DNA of 64,000 nucleotides. Origin: Streptomyces griseocarneus. Its GTDB lineage: Bacteria > Actinomycetota > Actinomycetes > Streptomycetales > Streptomycetaceae. Below the pieces are notes generated by a model that worked only from the letters and a program-made list of their open reading frames with translations, searched no databases and was not told the DNA's origin. The stretch's first letter is position 1. Each line of letters opens with the position of its first letter. The stretch lies in NCBI GenBank assembly GCA_003674045.1, contig PENC01000005.1, positions 186,001-250,000 of the forward strand, read 5' to 3'. The translations under genes and the position numbers were made by a program. Positions 48,160 to 56,433 of this stretch are shown here, one piece after another.

Positions 48160-48848
48160 GAGTCCGAGCCTTTCCGATTGTGCGACTCGTCGGAACCGTT
48201 CGGCGCCGCGGCCGTACCGGCAGGGACCAGACCGCGCTCGCGCGCGTAGTCCTCCAGCATTCCGCGCAGCTGGCGGCGGCCCCGGTGCAACCGGGACATG
48301 ACCGTGCCGATGGGCGTACCCATGATGTCCGCGATCTCCTTGTACGCAAAGCCCTCGACATCCGCGAGGTAGACCGCGATGCGGAATTCCTCCGGAATGG
48401 CCTGAAGGGCCGCCTTGACATCGGAGTCCGGGAGATGGTCCAGGGCCTGGGACTCGGCGGAGCGCAGGCCGGTCGACATGTGCGACTCGGCGCGGGCCAG
48501 CTGCCAGTCCTCGATCTCCTCCGACGCGCTGCGCAGGGGCTCGCGCTGCTTCTTGCGGTAGGAGTTGATGAACGTGTTCGTCAGGATGCGGTACAGCCAC
48601 GCCTTGAGGTTCGTACCGTCACGGAACTGGTGGAAGGACGCGTACGCCTTGGCATACGTCTCCTGGACCAGGTCCTCGGCGTCGGCGGGATTGCGCGTCA
48701 TGCGCAGGGCGGCCGAGTACATCTGGTCGAGGAAGGTCAGCGCGTCCCGCTCGAAACGAGCATTGCGTTCAGCAACGGATTCGGCGGCCGATTCGACGCC
48801 GACGCCGTCGTCCGTCGTCCCCTCGTCGGTCCCGGCGACAGGACCCAC
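48156..48848 (-). CDS. sigR: ECF sigma factor SigR (thiol-oxidative stress), with a possible longer isoform
   Basis: 230-residue ECF sigma factor from the GTG at 48848. Region 2 is LTFLDQMYSAALRMTRNPAD, AEDLVQETYAKAYASFHQFR and TNLKAWLYRILTNTFINSYR; region 4 is IPEEFRIAVYLADVEGFAYK, EIADIMGTPIGTVMSRLHRG. An in-frame ATG at 49016 would add 56 residues, which agrees with the unstable 55-residue-extended isoform known in S. coelicolor, made from the SigR-dependent promoter. That promoter is visible at 49067-49092. SigR controls thioredoxin, mycothiol and protease genes. Confidence 0.94.
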   Translation of the reverse strand: MGPVAGTDEGTTDDGVGVESAAESVAERNARFERDALTFLDQMYSAALRMTRNPADAEDLVQETYAKAYASFHQFRDGTNLKAWLYRILTNTFINSYRKKQREPLRSASEEIEDWQLARAESHMSTGLRSAESQALDHLPDSDVKAALQAIPEEFRIAVYLADVEGFAYKEIADIMGTPIGTVMSRLHRGRRQLRGMLEDYARERGLVPAGTAAAPNGSDESHNRKGSDS

Positions 48849-49066
48849 CTCCTCCAGCACCCTGGCGGAACCCGAAAGGGACCCGCTCGAATCGGAGAAT
48901 AGACGACGATCCGGCCCGTCCGCCGCTCCAGCCGGCGCGGGCTGCGCCACATGCAGGGCGGACCATCCCAGGTCAGCGCTCTGCGGGCGGGACAGGCATG
49001 CGGTCGACGAACCCATGCGACGAACTCCCATTCCTCTGTCGTGCCATTTGCGGTGCAGTTGTGCAC

Positions 49067-49092
49067 AACAGCGGTGAGCGGTCTCGCATTCC
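49067..49092 (-). promoter_or_regulatory. SigR-dependent autoregulatory promoter of sigR-rsrA
   Basis: On the minus strand this reads GGAAT, 18 bp, GTT, the exact SigR consensus. It lies about 50 bp upstream of the ATG at 49016 and would give a transcript that includes the longer SigR isoform. Confidence 0.88.
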
Positions 49093-49142
49093 CGGATCGC
49101 GGAAGAGTTTCGGTCCCGGGTGCGCGCGGTCGGCCGAACGGG

Positions 49143-49781
49143 TCAGCCGGTGCGTTTCCGGGTCCACGCGGCGACCGCCTCGGTGATCACCGCGAGGGCG
49201 CCGTCCTGGCCGATGGCCGCCTTCTTCGGTACGGCGAAACCGTGGTCGCCGTCCGGCACGGGAACGAGGTCGGTGCCCGCCGGGAATTCCTCCGGCCGGC
49301 CGAAGGGGTCGCGGGCCCCCTGGACGACGAGCGTGGGCAGCCCGGTGCCGGTCAGTTCGTCCGCGCGGGACTTCTCGGGCCTGCCCGGCGGGTGCAGGGG
49401 GAAGCTCAGCGCGAGGACGCCGACGGCGCCGAGCTCCTTCGCCGTACGGCAGGCGACGCGGGCCCCGGCGCTGCGGCCGCCCACGACGACCGGCTGCCCG
49501 CCTCGGGCGAGCGCGGGCCACAGAGCGGTCCAGGCGGCGTCCAGGGTCTTCGGCGCGGGGGCCACCTTCTTGCCCGCGACGCGCCAGGGCTGTTCGACGA
49601 GGGCGACGGTCACCCCGTGCGCGGGGAGCGCGGCGGCGAGCGCCTGGAGGTCACGGGCTTCCACACCGCCGCCCGCGCCGTGCCCCAGGGCGAGGACAAG
49701 GCGTGCCTTCGGCGCGGCGAACCAGTGGATCCTGGCGTCGCCGACGGGAGTGCTCACAGTCTCGGTCTCGGTCTCGGTCAC
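49143..49781 (-). CDS. alpha/beta hydrolase, KANL3/Tex30-like
   Basis: 212-residue alpha/beta hydrolase. The oxyanion region is LALGHGAGGG, the nucleophile elbow VVVGGRSAGARVA (GxSxG variant G-R-S-A-G), followed by a VLALSFPLHPPG strand-loop, VVQGARDPFG with the acid residue and DGDHGFAVP with the catalytic histidine. The short N-terminal tract TETETETVS is low complexity. It belongs to the small dienelactone-hydrolase-like group; the substrate is unknown. It lies 51 bp downstream of the HMCES-type gene on the same strand. Confidence 0.85.
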   Translation of the reverse strand: MTETETETVSTPVGDARIHWFAAPKARLVLALGHGAGGGVEARDLQALAAALPAHGVTVALVEQPWRVAGKKVAPAPKTLDAAWTALWPALARGGQPVVVGGRSAGARVACRTAKELGAVGVLALSFPLHPPGRPEKSRADELTGTGLPTLVVQGARDPFGRPEEFPAGTDLVPVPDGDHGFAVPKKAAIGQDGALAVITEAVAAWTRKRTG

Positions 49782-49832
49782 GCCGTCATTCTCACAGGAG
49801 CACCGGCAGAGCCGTCAGAAGAAACAGAGCCG

Positions 49833-50648
49833 TCAGAAGAGCGTCGCCTCTTCCGGCGCCTCCAGTTCCCTCAGCAGCTCAGGGCTGTTGTTGCGGACGT
49901 CGCTGACCGCCGTCGGGACGGGGTAGGCCCGTACGGAGACGGCGGCCGGCGGGGTGAGGAGCGGCCGCAGGGCCTCCGGGTCCGTGACGGAGGTGTCGAG
50001 CCAGGCGTCCCACCGGTCCGGCGGGAGGACCAGCGGCATGCGGGGATGGATCTCCGCCAGCGACCGGGGGCCCTCGTCGGCGGCCCCGGCGAACGGCTCG
50101 GCCGCCGCCTCCGTGGTGATCACCGTGCAGGTCGCCCACCACGCCTGCGGGTGGTCCGGCGGCAGCGCCGGGTCGCGCCAGAACTCGTACAGCCCGGCCA
50201 TCGCCATCACCGAGCCGTCCGCCGGGGTCACGAAGTACGGCTGTTTGCGGGTGCGCTTCCGGCGTCCCTGCTCCTCCAGCTCGCGCTCGGCCGCGCCGGT
50301 GACCCACTCGTAGTAACCGTCGGCGGGTATCAGGCAGCGGCGTGCCTCGAAGGCCCGCCGGAACGACGGCTTCTCGTGGACCGTCTCCGCCCGCGCGTTG
50401 ATCATCTTCGCGGCACCTTCGGGAGTTTTCGCCCAGGACGGGACCAATCCCCATCGCAGCGAACGGAGCTGGCGAACCGGACCGCGTTCCCTGGCGTCTT
50501 TCAGAGGACGTTCGAGCACCGCGTGCACGCTCTTCGTCGGCGCGACGTTCCAGTCCGGAGCGAGCGTCTCCGCCGGTTCCCACTTCTCGACGCCGAAGAT
50601 CCCCACCAGGTCCTCGGGGCTCCGGCCCGCCGCATATCGACCACACAT
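49833..50648 (-). CDS. SOS response-associated peptidase, HMCES/YedK family
   Basis: 271-residue protein that protects abasic sites in single-stranded DNA by forming a thiazolidine crosslink with its N-terminal cysteine. The start MCGRYAAG supplies C2, exposed after Met removal. N34 in WNVAPT, the glutamate of NARAETVHEKPSF, and the histidine in IHPRMPLVL complete the active site. The start is fixed by the need for C2. The gene is divergent from the M50-like gene with a 41-bp spacer. A similar gene sits close to aroA in mycobacteria. Confidence 0.92.
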   Translation of the reverse strand: MCGRYAAGRSPEDLVGIFGVEKWEPAETLAPDWNVAPTKSVHAVLERPLKDARERGPVRQLRSLRWGLVPSWAKTPEGAAKMINARAETVHEKPSFRRAFEARRCLIPADGYYEWVTGAAERELEEQGRRKRTRKQPYFVTPADGSVMAMAGLYEFWRDPALPPDHPQAWWATCTVITTEAAAEPFAGAADEGPRSLAEIHPRMPLVLPPDRWDAWLDTSVTDPEALRPLLTPPAAVSVRAYPVPTAVSDVRNNSPELLRELEAPEEATLF

Positions 50649-50689
50649 GCCCGCCACCCTGCCACGTACCCCCAAGGAGCCGCGCCCCC

Positions 50690-51403
50690 ATGGACACCAC
50701 CAGTGCCACCAGCCTCTGGGACCGCGTGATCGCGACGCAGCCCGACCCCGCGTGGTGGCTGGTGATCGCCACCGGCGTCGTCGCACTCGCCGCGGTCGCC
50801 CCGCGCGGCGTCTGGCTGATCACGCGCAATGCGATCACCATCGCCCACGAGGGCGGCCACGGCCTGGTGGCACTGCTCAGCGGCCGCAGGCTGGACGGCA
50901 TCCGGCTGCACTCCGACACCTCCGGCCTCACCGTCTCGCGGGGCAGGCCGACCGGCCTCGGCATGATCCTCACCGCCGCCGCCGGCTACACCGCGCCCTC
51001 GCTGCTCGGGCTCGGCGGCGCCGCCCTGCTCGCCGCCGGGCACATCACGGCGCTGCTGTGGGGCGCCACGGCGCTGCTCGCGGCGCTGCTGGTGATGGTG
51101 CGCAACGCCTTCGGCGTACTGACCGTGGTGGTCGCGGGCGCCGCCTTCGTCCTGGTGTCGTGGCTGGCGGGCCCGGCGGTGCAGGCGCTGTTCGCGTACG
51201 GGGTCGTCTGGTTCCTGCTGCTGGGCGGGGTCCGGCCGCCCTTCGAGCTGCAGGCCAAGCGGCGGCGGGGCGGGGCCGGGGACTCCGACGCGGACCAGCT
51301 CGCGCGGCTCACGAACGTGCCCGCGGTGGTCTGGCTGTGCTTCTTCCACGTGGTCACGCTGTGCTCGCTGCTCGGCGGGGGCCGCTGGCTGCTCGGGCTG
51401 TGA
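50690..51403 (+). CDS. M50-family membrane metalloprotease-like protein
   Basis: 237-residue membrane protein. The zinc motif H53-E54-G-G-H57 lies in a helix (ITIAHEGGHGLVALLSGRRL) and matches the site-2-protease HExxH pattern. Five to six further hydrophobic segments follow. The second M50 motif (NxxPxxxLDG) is not recognisable, and an arginine-rich cytoplasmic loop (LQAKRRRGG) is found near residue 185. It therefore belongs to the short M50B-like actinobacterial group. Activity and substrate are unknown. It is 27 bp upstream of aroA, possibly co-transcribed. Confidence 0.82.
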   Translation: MDTTSATSLWDRVIATQPDPAWWLVIATGVVALAAVAPRGVWLITRNAITIAHEGGHGLVALLSGRRLDGIRLHSDTSGLTVSRGRPTGLGMILTAAAGYTAPSLLGLGGAALLAAGHITALLWGATALLAALLVMVRNAFGVLTVVVAGAAFVLVSWLAGPAVQALFAYGVVWFLLLGGVRPPFELQAKRRRGGAGDSDADQLARLTNVPAVVWLCFFHVVTLCSLLGGGRWLLGL

Positions 51404-51430
51404 CCCCGGGCGAGCCACTAAGGTAAAGGC

Positions 51431-52804
51431 ATGACCGAGAACCCCGCGCACTCCGACCTCTGGCCCGCCCCCCTCGCGACAGGGGCCGTCGACGCGACGG
51501 TCACCGTGCCCGGATCGAAGTCGGTCACCAACCGTGCCCTGATCCTGGCCGCCCTCGCCGCCGAGCCCGGCTGGGTGCGCAGGCCGCTGCGCTCGCGCGA
51601 CTCCCTGCTGATGGCGGAGGCGCTGCGGGCCCTGGGCGTGGGTATCGAGGAGACCGTCTCGTCCAGCTCCACCGGCGTGGGCTCCGGCTCCACCGGCTCC
51701 GGCGAGGCGTGGCGGATCATCCCGGCCCGGCTGCACGGCCCGGCCACCGTCGACGTGGGCAACGCCGGCACCGTCATGCGCTTCATGCCGCCCGTCGCCG
51801 CCCTGGCCGACGGCCCCATCCGCTTCGACGGCGACCCGCGCAGCCACGAGCGGCCGCTGCACGGCGTGATCGGCGCGCTGCGCGGGCTGGGCGCCCGTAT
51901 AGACGACAACGACCGCGGCGCGCTGCCGATGACCGTGCACGGCTCCGGGGCGCTGGACGGCGGGCCCGTCGAGATCGACGCGTCCTCGTCCTCCCAGTTC
52001 GTGAGCGCGCTGCTGCTGTCCGCGCCGCGCTTCAACCAGGGCGTCGAGGTCCGGCACACCGGTGCCGTGCTGCCCTCGATGCCGCACATCCGGATGACCG
52101 TGGACATGCTGCGCATGGCGGGCGCCCAGGTCGACACCCCGGAGTCCGGCGGCGAGCCGAACGTGTGGCGGGTCTCCCCCAGCGCCCTCCTCGGGCGCGA
52201 CCTGGTCGTGGAGCCGGACCTGTCCAACGCGGCGCCGTTCCTGGCCGCGGCCCTGGTCACCGGCGGCCGGGTCACCATCCCCGACTGGCCCGAGCGCACC
52301 ACCCAGCCGGGCGACGCGCTGCGCGAGATCTTCACCGCCATGGGCGGCAGCTGCGAGCTCACCGAGGCCGGGCTGACGTTCTCCGGCACGGGCCGGATCA
52401 CCGGCATCCAGGCCGACCTGAACGAGGTCGGCGAGCTCACCCCGGTGATCGCCGCGGTCGCGGCGCTCGCCGACTCGGAGTCCGTCCTGAGCGGCATCGC
52501 CCACCTGCGCCTGCACGAGACGGACCGGCTGGCCGCGCTCGCCAAGGAGATCAACGCGCTCGGCGGCGACGTCTCCGAGACCGAGGACGGCCTGAACATC
52601 CGCCCGCGCCCGCTGCACGGCGGCGTCTTCCACACCTACGAGGACCACCGGCTGGCCACCGCCGCGGCCGTCATCGGCCTGGCCGTCGAGGGCGTCCAGG
52701 TGGAGAACGTCGCGACGACCGCCAAGACCCTCCCCGACTTCCCGGAGATGTGGACCGGGATGCTCGGACCCGTCGCGGGGGCGACGACGGTGACCAGGGC
52801 CTGA
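51431..52804 (+). CDS. aroA: 3-phosphoshikimate 1-carboxyvinyltransferase (EPSP synthase)
   Basis: 457-residue EPSP synthase, the sixth step of the shikimate pathway. The N-terminal phosphate-binding motif PGSKSVTNRALILAALA is intact, followed by VDVGNAGTVMRFMPPVAAL, EIDASSSSQFVSALLLSA, and the C-terminal domain AHLRLHETDRLAALAKEINA with the EDHRLA signature. A Ser/Gly-rich insert (SSSSTGVGSGSTGSGE) occurs near residue 80. The PEP-site glycine (GNAGT) is unaltered. Followed 18 bp later by rsgA. Confidence 0.94.
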   Translation: MTENPAHSDLWPAPLATGAVDATVTVPGSKSVTNRALILAALAAEPGWVRRPLRSRDSLLMAEALRALGVGIEETVSSSSTGVGSGSTGSGEAWRIIPARLHGPATVDVGNAGTVMRFMPPVAALADGPIRFDGDPRSHERPLHGVIGALRGLGARIDDNDRGALPMTVHGSGALDGGPVEIDASSSSQFVSALLLSAPRFNQGVEVRHTGAVLPSMPHIRMTVDMLRMAGAQVDTPESGGEPNVWRVSPSALLGRDLVVEPDLSNAAPFLAAALVTGGRVTIPDWPERTTQPGDALREIFTAMGGSCELTEAGLTFSGTGRITGIQADLNEVGELTPVIAAVAALADSESVLSGIAHLRLHETDRLAALAKEINALGGDVSETEDGLNIRPRPLHGGVFHTYEDHRLATAAAVIGLAVEGVQVENVATTAKTLPDFPEMWTGMLGPVAGATTVTRA

Positions 52805-52822
52805 GAAGAGCGGAAGAGCACC

Positions 52823-53830
52823 ATGCGCCGCTACGGCAAGAACCCCGACGAGGACGACGTCCGCGTCCGCCCCAACCGCAAGGGCAACCGCCCCCGGACG
52901 AACATCCGTCCGAAGCACGAGGACGCCGCCGAGGGGTTCGTCGTCACCGTCGACCGCGGGCGGCTGACCTGTCTGGTCGAGGACCGCACGGTCATTGCGA
53001 TGAAGGCCCGTGAGCTGGGCCGCAAGGGGGCCGTGGTCGGGGACCGGGTCGCCGTGGTCGGCGACCTCAGCGGCGCGAAGGACACCCTGGCGCGGATCGT
53101 CCGCGTCGAGGAGCGCTCCTCCGTGCTGCGCCGTACGGCGGACGACGACGACCCCTTCGAACGGGTGGTCGTCGCCAACGCCGACCAGCTCGCGATCGTG
53201 ACCGCGCTCGCCGACCCCGAGCCGCGGCCGCGCCTGATCGACCGCTGCCTGGTCGCGGCGTACGACGCGGGCCTGGAGCCGCTGCTCGTGCTCACCAAGT
53301 CGGACCTCGCCTCGGCGGACAAGCTGCTGGAGTCCTACGGCACGCTGGGCGTGCCGTACGTGGTCACCAGCCGTGAGGAACTGGCCTCCGGCGGCGCCGC
53401 CGAGCAGGTGCGCGAGCGGCTGCGGGGCCGGATCACCGCCTTCGTCGGGCACTCCGGTGTCGGCAAGACGACGCTGGTCAACGCGCTGGTCCCGGACCGG
53501 CAGCGGGCCACCGGCCATGTGAACGCGGTCACCGGCCGCGGCCGCCACACCACGACCTCGGCCCTGGCCCTGCCGCTGCCCGACGGCTCCGGCTGGGTGA
53601 TCGACACCCCGGGCGTACGCTCCTTCGGCCTCGCCCACATCGACCCCGCCCGGGTGATCCACGCGTTCCCCGACCTGGAGCCCGGCACGGCGGAGTGCCC
53701 GCGCGCGTGCAGCCACGACGAGCAGGACTGCGCCCTGGACCAGTGGGTGGCCGACGGGCACGCCGAACCGCAGCGGCTCTACTCCCTGCGGCGGCTGCTT
53801 GCCACGAGGGAGCGGCGCGAAGGCGACTGA
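52823..53830 (+). CDS. rsgA: ribosome small subunit-dependent GTPase A
   Basis: 335-residue circularly permuted GTPase that helps late 30S maturation. An N-terminal OB-fold (EGFVVTVDRGRLTCLVEDRT) is followed by the permuted G-domain: G4 LVLTKSDL, G5-like VVTSREE, G1 GHSGVGKTTLVNALVP, and G3 DTPGVRSFG. The C-terminal zinc-binding finger shows CPRACSHDEQDC. The basic N-terminus (RVRPNRKGNRPRTNIRPKHE) likely contacts RNA. It is an operon partner of aroA, an arrangement conserved in Actinobacteria. Confidence 0.94.
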   Translation: MRRYGKNPDEDDVRVRPNRKGNRPRTNIRPKHEDAAEGFVVTVDRGRLTCLVEDRTVIAMKARELGRKGAVVGDRVAVVGDLSGAKDTLARIVRVEERSSVLRRTADDDDPFERVVVANADQLAIVTALADPEPRPRLIDRCLVAAYDAGLEPLLVLTKSDLASADKLLESYGTLGVPYVVTSREELASGGAAEQVRERLRGRITAFVGHSGVGKTTLVNALVPDRQRATGHVNAVTGRGRHTTTSALALPLPDGSGWVIDTPGVRSFGLAHIDPARVIHAFPDLEPGTAECPRACSHDEQDCALDQWVADGHAEPQRLYSLRRLLATRERREGD

Positions 53831-53930
53831 TCGCCTACGTTTGCGAGTGACCGTCACCGGCAAGTGCAACAAACACACCGGACCCACAGCCGGACGGACG
53901 GCGGTCACGACGAGACACGGGAGGCTTCTG

Positions 53931-54254
53931 ATGGCGTGGCTGCTGGTCGTGGTCGCAGGTCTGCTCGAAACGGGCTTCGCCGTCTGCCTCAAACTCTCGC
54001 ACGGCTTCACCCGGCTCTGGCCCACGATCGCCTTCGCGGCGTTCGCCCTGGGCAGCTTCGGCCTGCTGACGCTCTCCCTGAAGAAGCTGGACGTCGGCCC
54101 GGCCTACGCCGTCTGGACCGGCATCGGCGCGGCCGGCACCGCCATCTACGGCATGATCTTCCTGGGCGACCTGGTCTCGACGCTGAAGCTCGTCTCCATC
54201 GGCCTGGTGATCCTTGGTGTGATGGGGTTGCAACTGTCGGGCTCGGCCCACTAG
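53931..54254 (+). CDS. SMR-family multidrug/quaternary ammonium transporter
   Basis: 107-residue protein with four membrane helices, typical of small multidrug resistance proteins (EmrE/SugE). The membrane-embedded glutamate is present in VVAGLLETGFAVCLKLSHGF, and WTGIGAAGTAIYGMIFLGD is the conserved third helix. The pattern around E and W (AVWTGIGA) fits the Gdx/SugE guanidinium-export subfamily better than EmrE. No guanidine riboswitch motif is seen upstream. The ATG follows GGGAGGC. It is a single copy, so it should act as an antiparallel homodimer. Confidence 0.87.
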   Translation: MAWLLVVVAGLLETGFAVCLKLSHGFTRLWPTIAFAAFALGSFGLLTLSLKKLDVGPAYAVWTGIGAAGTAIYGMIFLGDLVSTLKLVSIGLVILGVMGLQLSGSAH

Positions 54255-54372
54255 GGCCCCTTAAGGGGCGCGGGGCTGTGTTGCTTTGTGCGGCTCCGCC
54301 GCGGGGGCGCGACAAGCCCCCACCGGCCCGCAGCCGCGCGCGCAACGCGAGAGGCAACCCGGTGGGCGCCCC
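54255..54372. repeat. intergenic modular repeat block R7
   Basis: Convergent gap between the SMR gene and the ABC ATPase. It contains a shortened first module (TTAAGGGGCGCGGGG, 54261-54275), GCGACAAGCCCCCACCGGCC with CGCAGCCGCGCG, and the GAGAGGCAACCCGGTGGGCG tail. Confidence 0.66.
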
Positions 54373-56433
54373 CTACGACTGCGGAAAGTGACACGCCACC
54401 GCCCCCGAAGGCCGCTCCCGCTCGCAGCGGGACCTACCCTCGGGCGCCAGCCCGGTCGCATACAAAGGACACCGCCCCCGAAACCCGCACCCTTCAGCCC
54501 GCACCACAGGACTCGGCGGATCCCCCGCCAGCAGAACACGCTCCCGCCCCCGCTCCACGACAGGATCCGGCACCGGCACGGCCGAAAGCAGCGCACGCGT
54601 ATACGGATGCCGGGGCCGGGCGAAGACCTCCTCGACGGGGCCCGATTCGACCGTACGCCCGAGGTACATGACGCTCACCCGGTCGGCGACGTGCCGGATG
54701 ACCGACAGGTCGTGGGAGACGAAGAGATACGCCAGCCCCAGCTCGTCCTTGAGGCGCCGCAGCAGGTTGAGGACGCCCGCCTGCACGGAGACGTCGAGCG
54801 CGGACACCGGCTCGTCCAGCACCAGCAGCTCCGGTTCGACGGACAGGGCCCGCGCGATGCCGATGCGCTGCCGCTGCCCGCCGGAGAACTCGTGCGGGAA
54901 GCGGGCCGCGTGGGCCGCTTCCAGGCCGACGAGCCGCAGCAGTTCGGGGACGCGCCGGGCGGCCGTGCCCCGGTCGGCGCCCTGGGCGCGCAGGGGTTCG
55001 GCGACGATGTCGCCGACGGTCATCCGGGGGTCGAGGCTGGCCATCGGGTCCTGGAAGACGATCTGCACGGAGCCGCGCAGCTCGCGCGCCTGACGCTTCG
55101 TCAATCCACGGACGTCGTGCCCCAGCAGCTCGACCTCGCCCGCCTCGGGCGAGGCCAGCCGCAGGATCTCCAGGAGTGTGGTGGACTTGCCGGAGCCGGA
55201 CTCCCCGACCAGGCCGAGCGTCTCGCCGCGCCGGATGTCGAGGTCCACGCCGTCCACGGCGTACACGCTGCCGCCCCGGCGTCGCAGCGCGGCGCCCTTG
55301 AGGACGGGGAAGGTCTTGGCGAGGCCCTCGACCCGCAGGACGGCGGGCAGTCCGTCGCGGGGGACCTCCTCCCGTACGGCCGCGGGGACATCGGCGGGGA
55401 ACAGCTCGGGGGCGGTCAGCCCGCGCGCGACGACCTCGTTCGCCTTCACGCACGCGACGCTGTGCCCCTCCCCGCCGACCGGTTCCGGCTCCGCCGCCCG
55501 GCACGCGTCGTCGGCCAGCGGGCAGCGCGGCGCGAACGGGCAGCCGCGCGGCAGCAGCCGGAGTTCGGGCGGGGTGCCGGGGACGGGCGTGAGCACGCGG
55601 GCCCCGGGCCGGGGCACGGCACCCAGAAGGCCCAGGGTGTACGGCATGCGGGGCGCGGCGAAGAGCTCCGGCGCGGGGGCGCTCTCGACGACGCGTCCCG
55701 CGTACATCACGGCGACCCGGTCGGCCATGCCCGCGATCACGCCGAGGTCGTGGCTGACGAGCAGCAGGGCGGCGCCGGTCTCGCGCTGCGCGGTCCGCAG
55801 CACGTCGAGGATCTGCGCCTGCACGGTGACGTCGAGGGCAGTGGTGGGTTCGTCGGCGAGGATGACGTCGGGGTCGTTGGCGACGGCCATGGCGATCATC
55901 GCCCGCTGGCGCATGCCGCCGGAGAACTCGTGGGGGTAGGCGCGGGCGCGGTGCCCGGGGTCGGGGATGCCGACCAGGTCGAGGAGTTCGACGGCGCGGC
56001 GGCGGGCGTGCTCGCGGCCGACGTCCTGGTGGATGCGTACGGCCTCGGCGATCTGGTCGCCGACGCGGTGGACGGGGGTGAGCGCGGACAGCGGGTCCTG
56101 GAAGACCATGGCCATGCGGCGCCCGCGCAGCGCGGCCAGCTCCCGCTCCCCTGCCCCGAGCACCTCGTCGCCGCCGACGCGCACCGAGCCGCCGACGCGT
56201 GCGGTGCGCGGCAGCAGGCCCATCGCGGCGAGGGCGACGGTGGACTTGCCGGAGCCGGACTCGCCGACCAGGCCGAGGACTTCGCCGCGGCGCAGCGCGA
56301 GGTCCACGCCGCGGACGGCGGGCAGGGGCCCGTCGGGTCCGGTGAAGTCGACGCGCAGGTCGCGAAGGGCGAGAACGGGAGCTTCCGTTTCCACCCCGGC
56401 CTCTGCTCGCGCCTCCGCGTACGGCCCGGTCAT
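54373..56433 (-). CDS. peptide ABC transporter, fused dual ATP-binding protein (OppD-OppF type)
   Basis: 686-residue protein with two complete ABC ATPase domains. Domain 1 (about 20-330) has Walker A GLVGESGSGKST, signature FSGGMRQR and Walker B VILADEPTTALD; domain 2 (about 360-680) repeats these as GLVGESGSGKST, FSGGQRQR and LLVLDEPVSALD. Each ends with the cysteine-rich oligopeptide ABC tail (CPFAPRCPLADDAC and CGFRGRCPLY). It powers the two permeases encoded upstream, overlapping the last by 4 bp. OppD/OppF are separate genes in many bacteria; fusion is common in Actinobacteria. Confidence 0.92.
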   Translation of the reverse strand: MTGPYAEARAEAGVETEAPVLALRDLRVDFTGPDGPLPAVRGVDLALRRGEVLGLVGESGSGKSTVALAAMGLLPRTARVGGSVRVGGDEVLGAGERELAALRGRRMAMVFQDPLSALTPVHRVGDQIAEAVRIHQDVGREHARRRAVELLDLVGIPDPGHRARAYPHEFSGGMRQRAMIAMAVANDPDVILADEPTTALDVTVQAQILDVLRTAQRETGAALLLVSHDLGVIAGMADRVAVMYAGRVVESAPAPELFAAPRMPYTLGLLGAVPRPGARVLTPVPGTPPELRLLPRGCPFAPRCPLADDACRAAEPEPVGGEGHSVACVKANEVVARGLTAPELFPADVPAAVREEVPRDGLPAVLRVEGLAKTFPVLKGAALRRRGGSVYAVDGVDLDIRRGETLGLVGESGSGKSTTLLEILRLASPEAGEVELLGHDVRGLTKRQARELRGSVQIVFQDPMASLDPRMTVGDIVAEPLRAQGADRGTAARRVPELLRLVGLEAAHAARFPHEFSGGQRQRIGIARALSVEPELLVLDEPVSALDVSVQAGVLNLLRRLKDELGLAYLFVSHDLSVIRHVADRVSVMYLGRTVESGPVEEVFARPRHPYTRALLSAVPVPDPVVERGRERVLLAGDPPSPVVRAEGCGFRGRCPLYATGLAPEGRSRCERERPSGAVACHFPQS

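Noticed and set aside
50501..54025. Very long open frame (1174 codons) on the minus strand opposite aroA, rsgA and the M50-like gene.
   Set aside because: It is antisense to three clearly recognisable genes, consists of Gly/Arg/His-rich low-complexity sequence, and is an artefact of high G+C.
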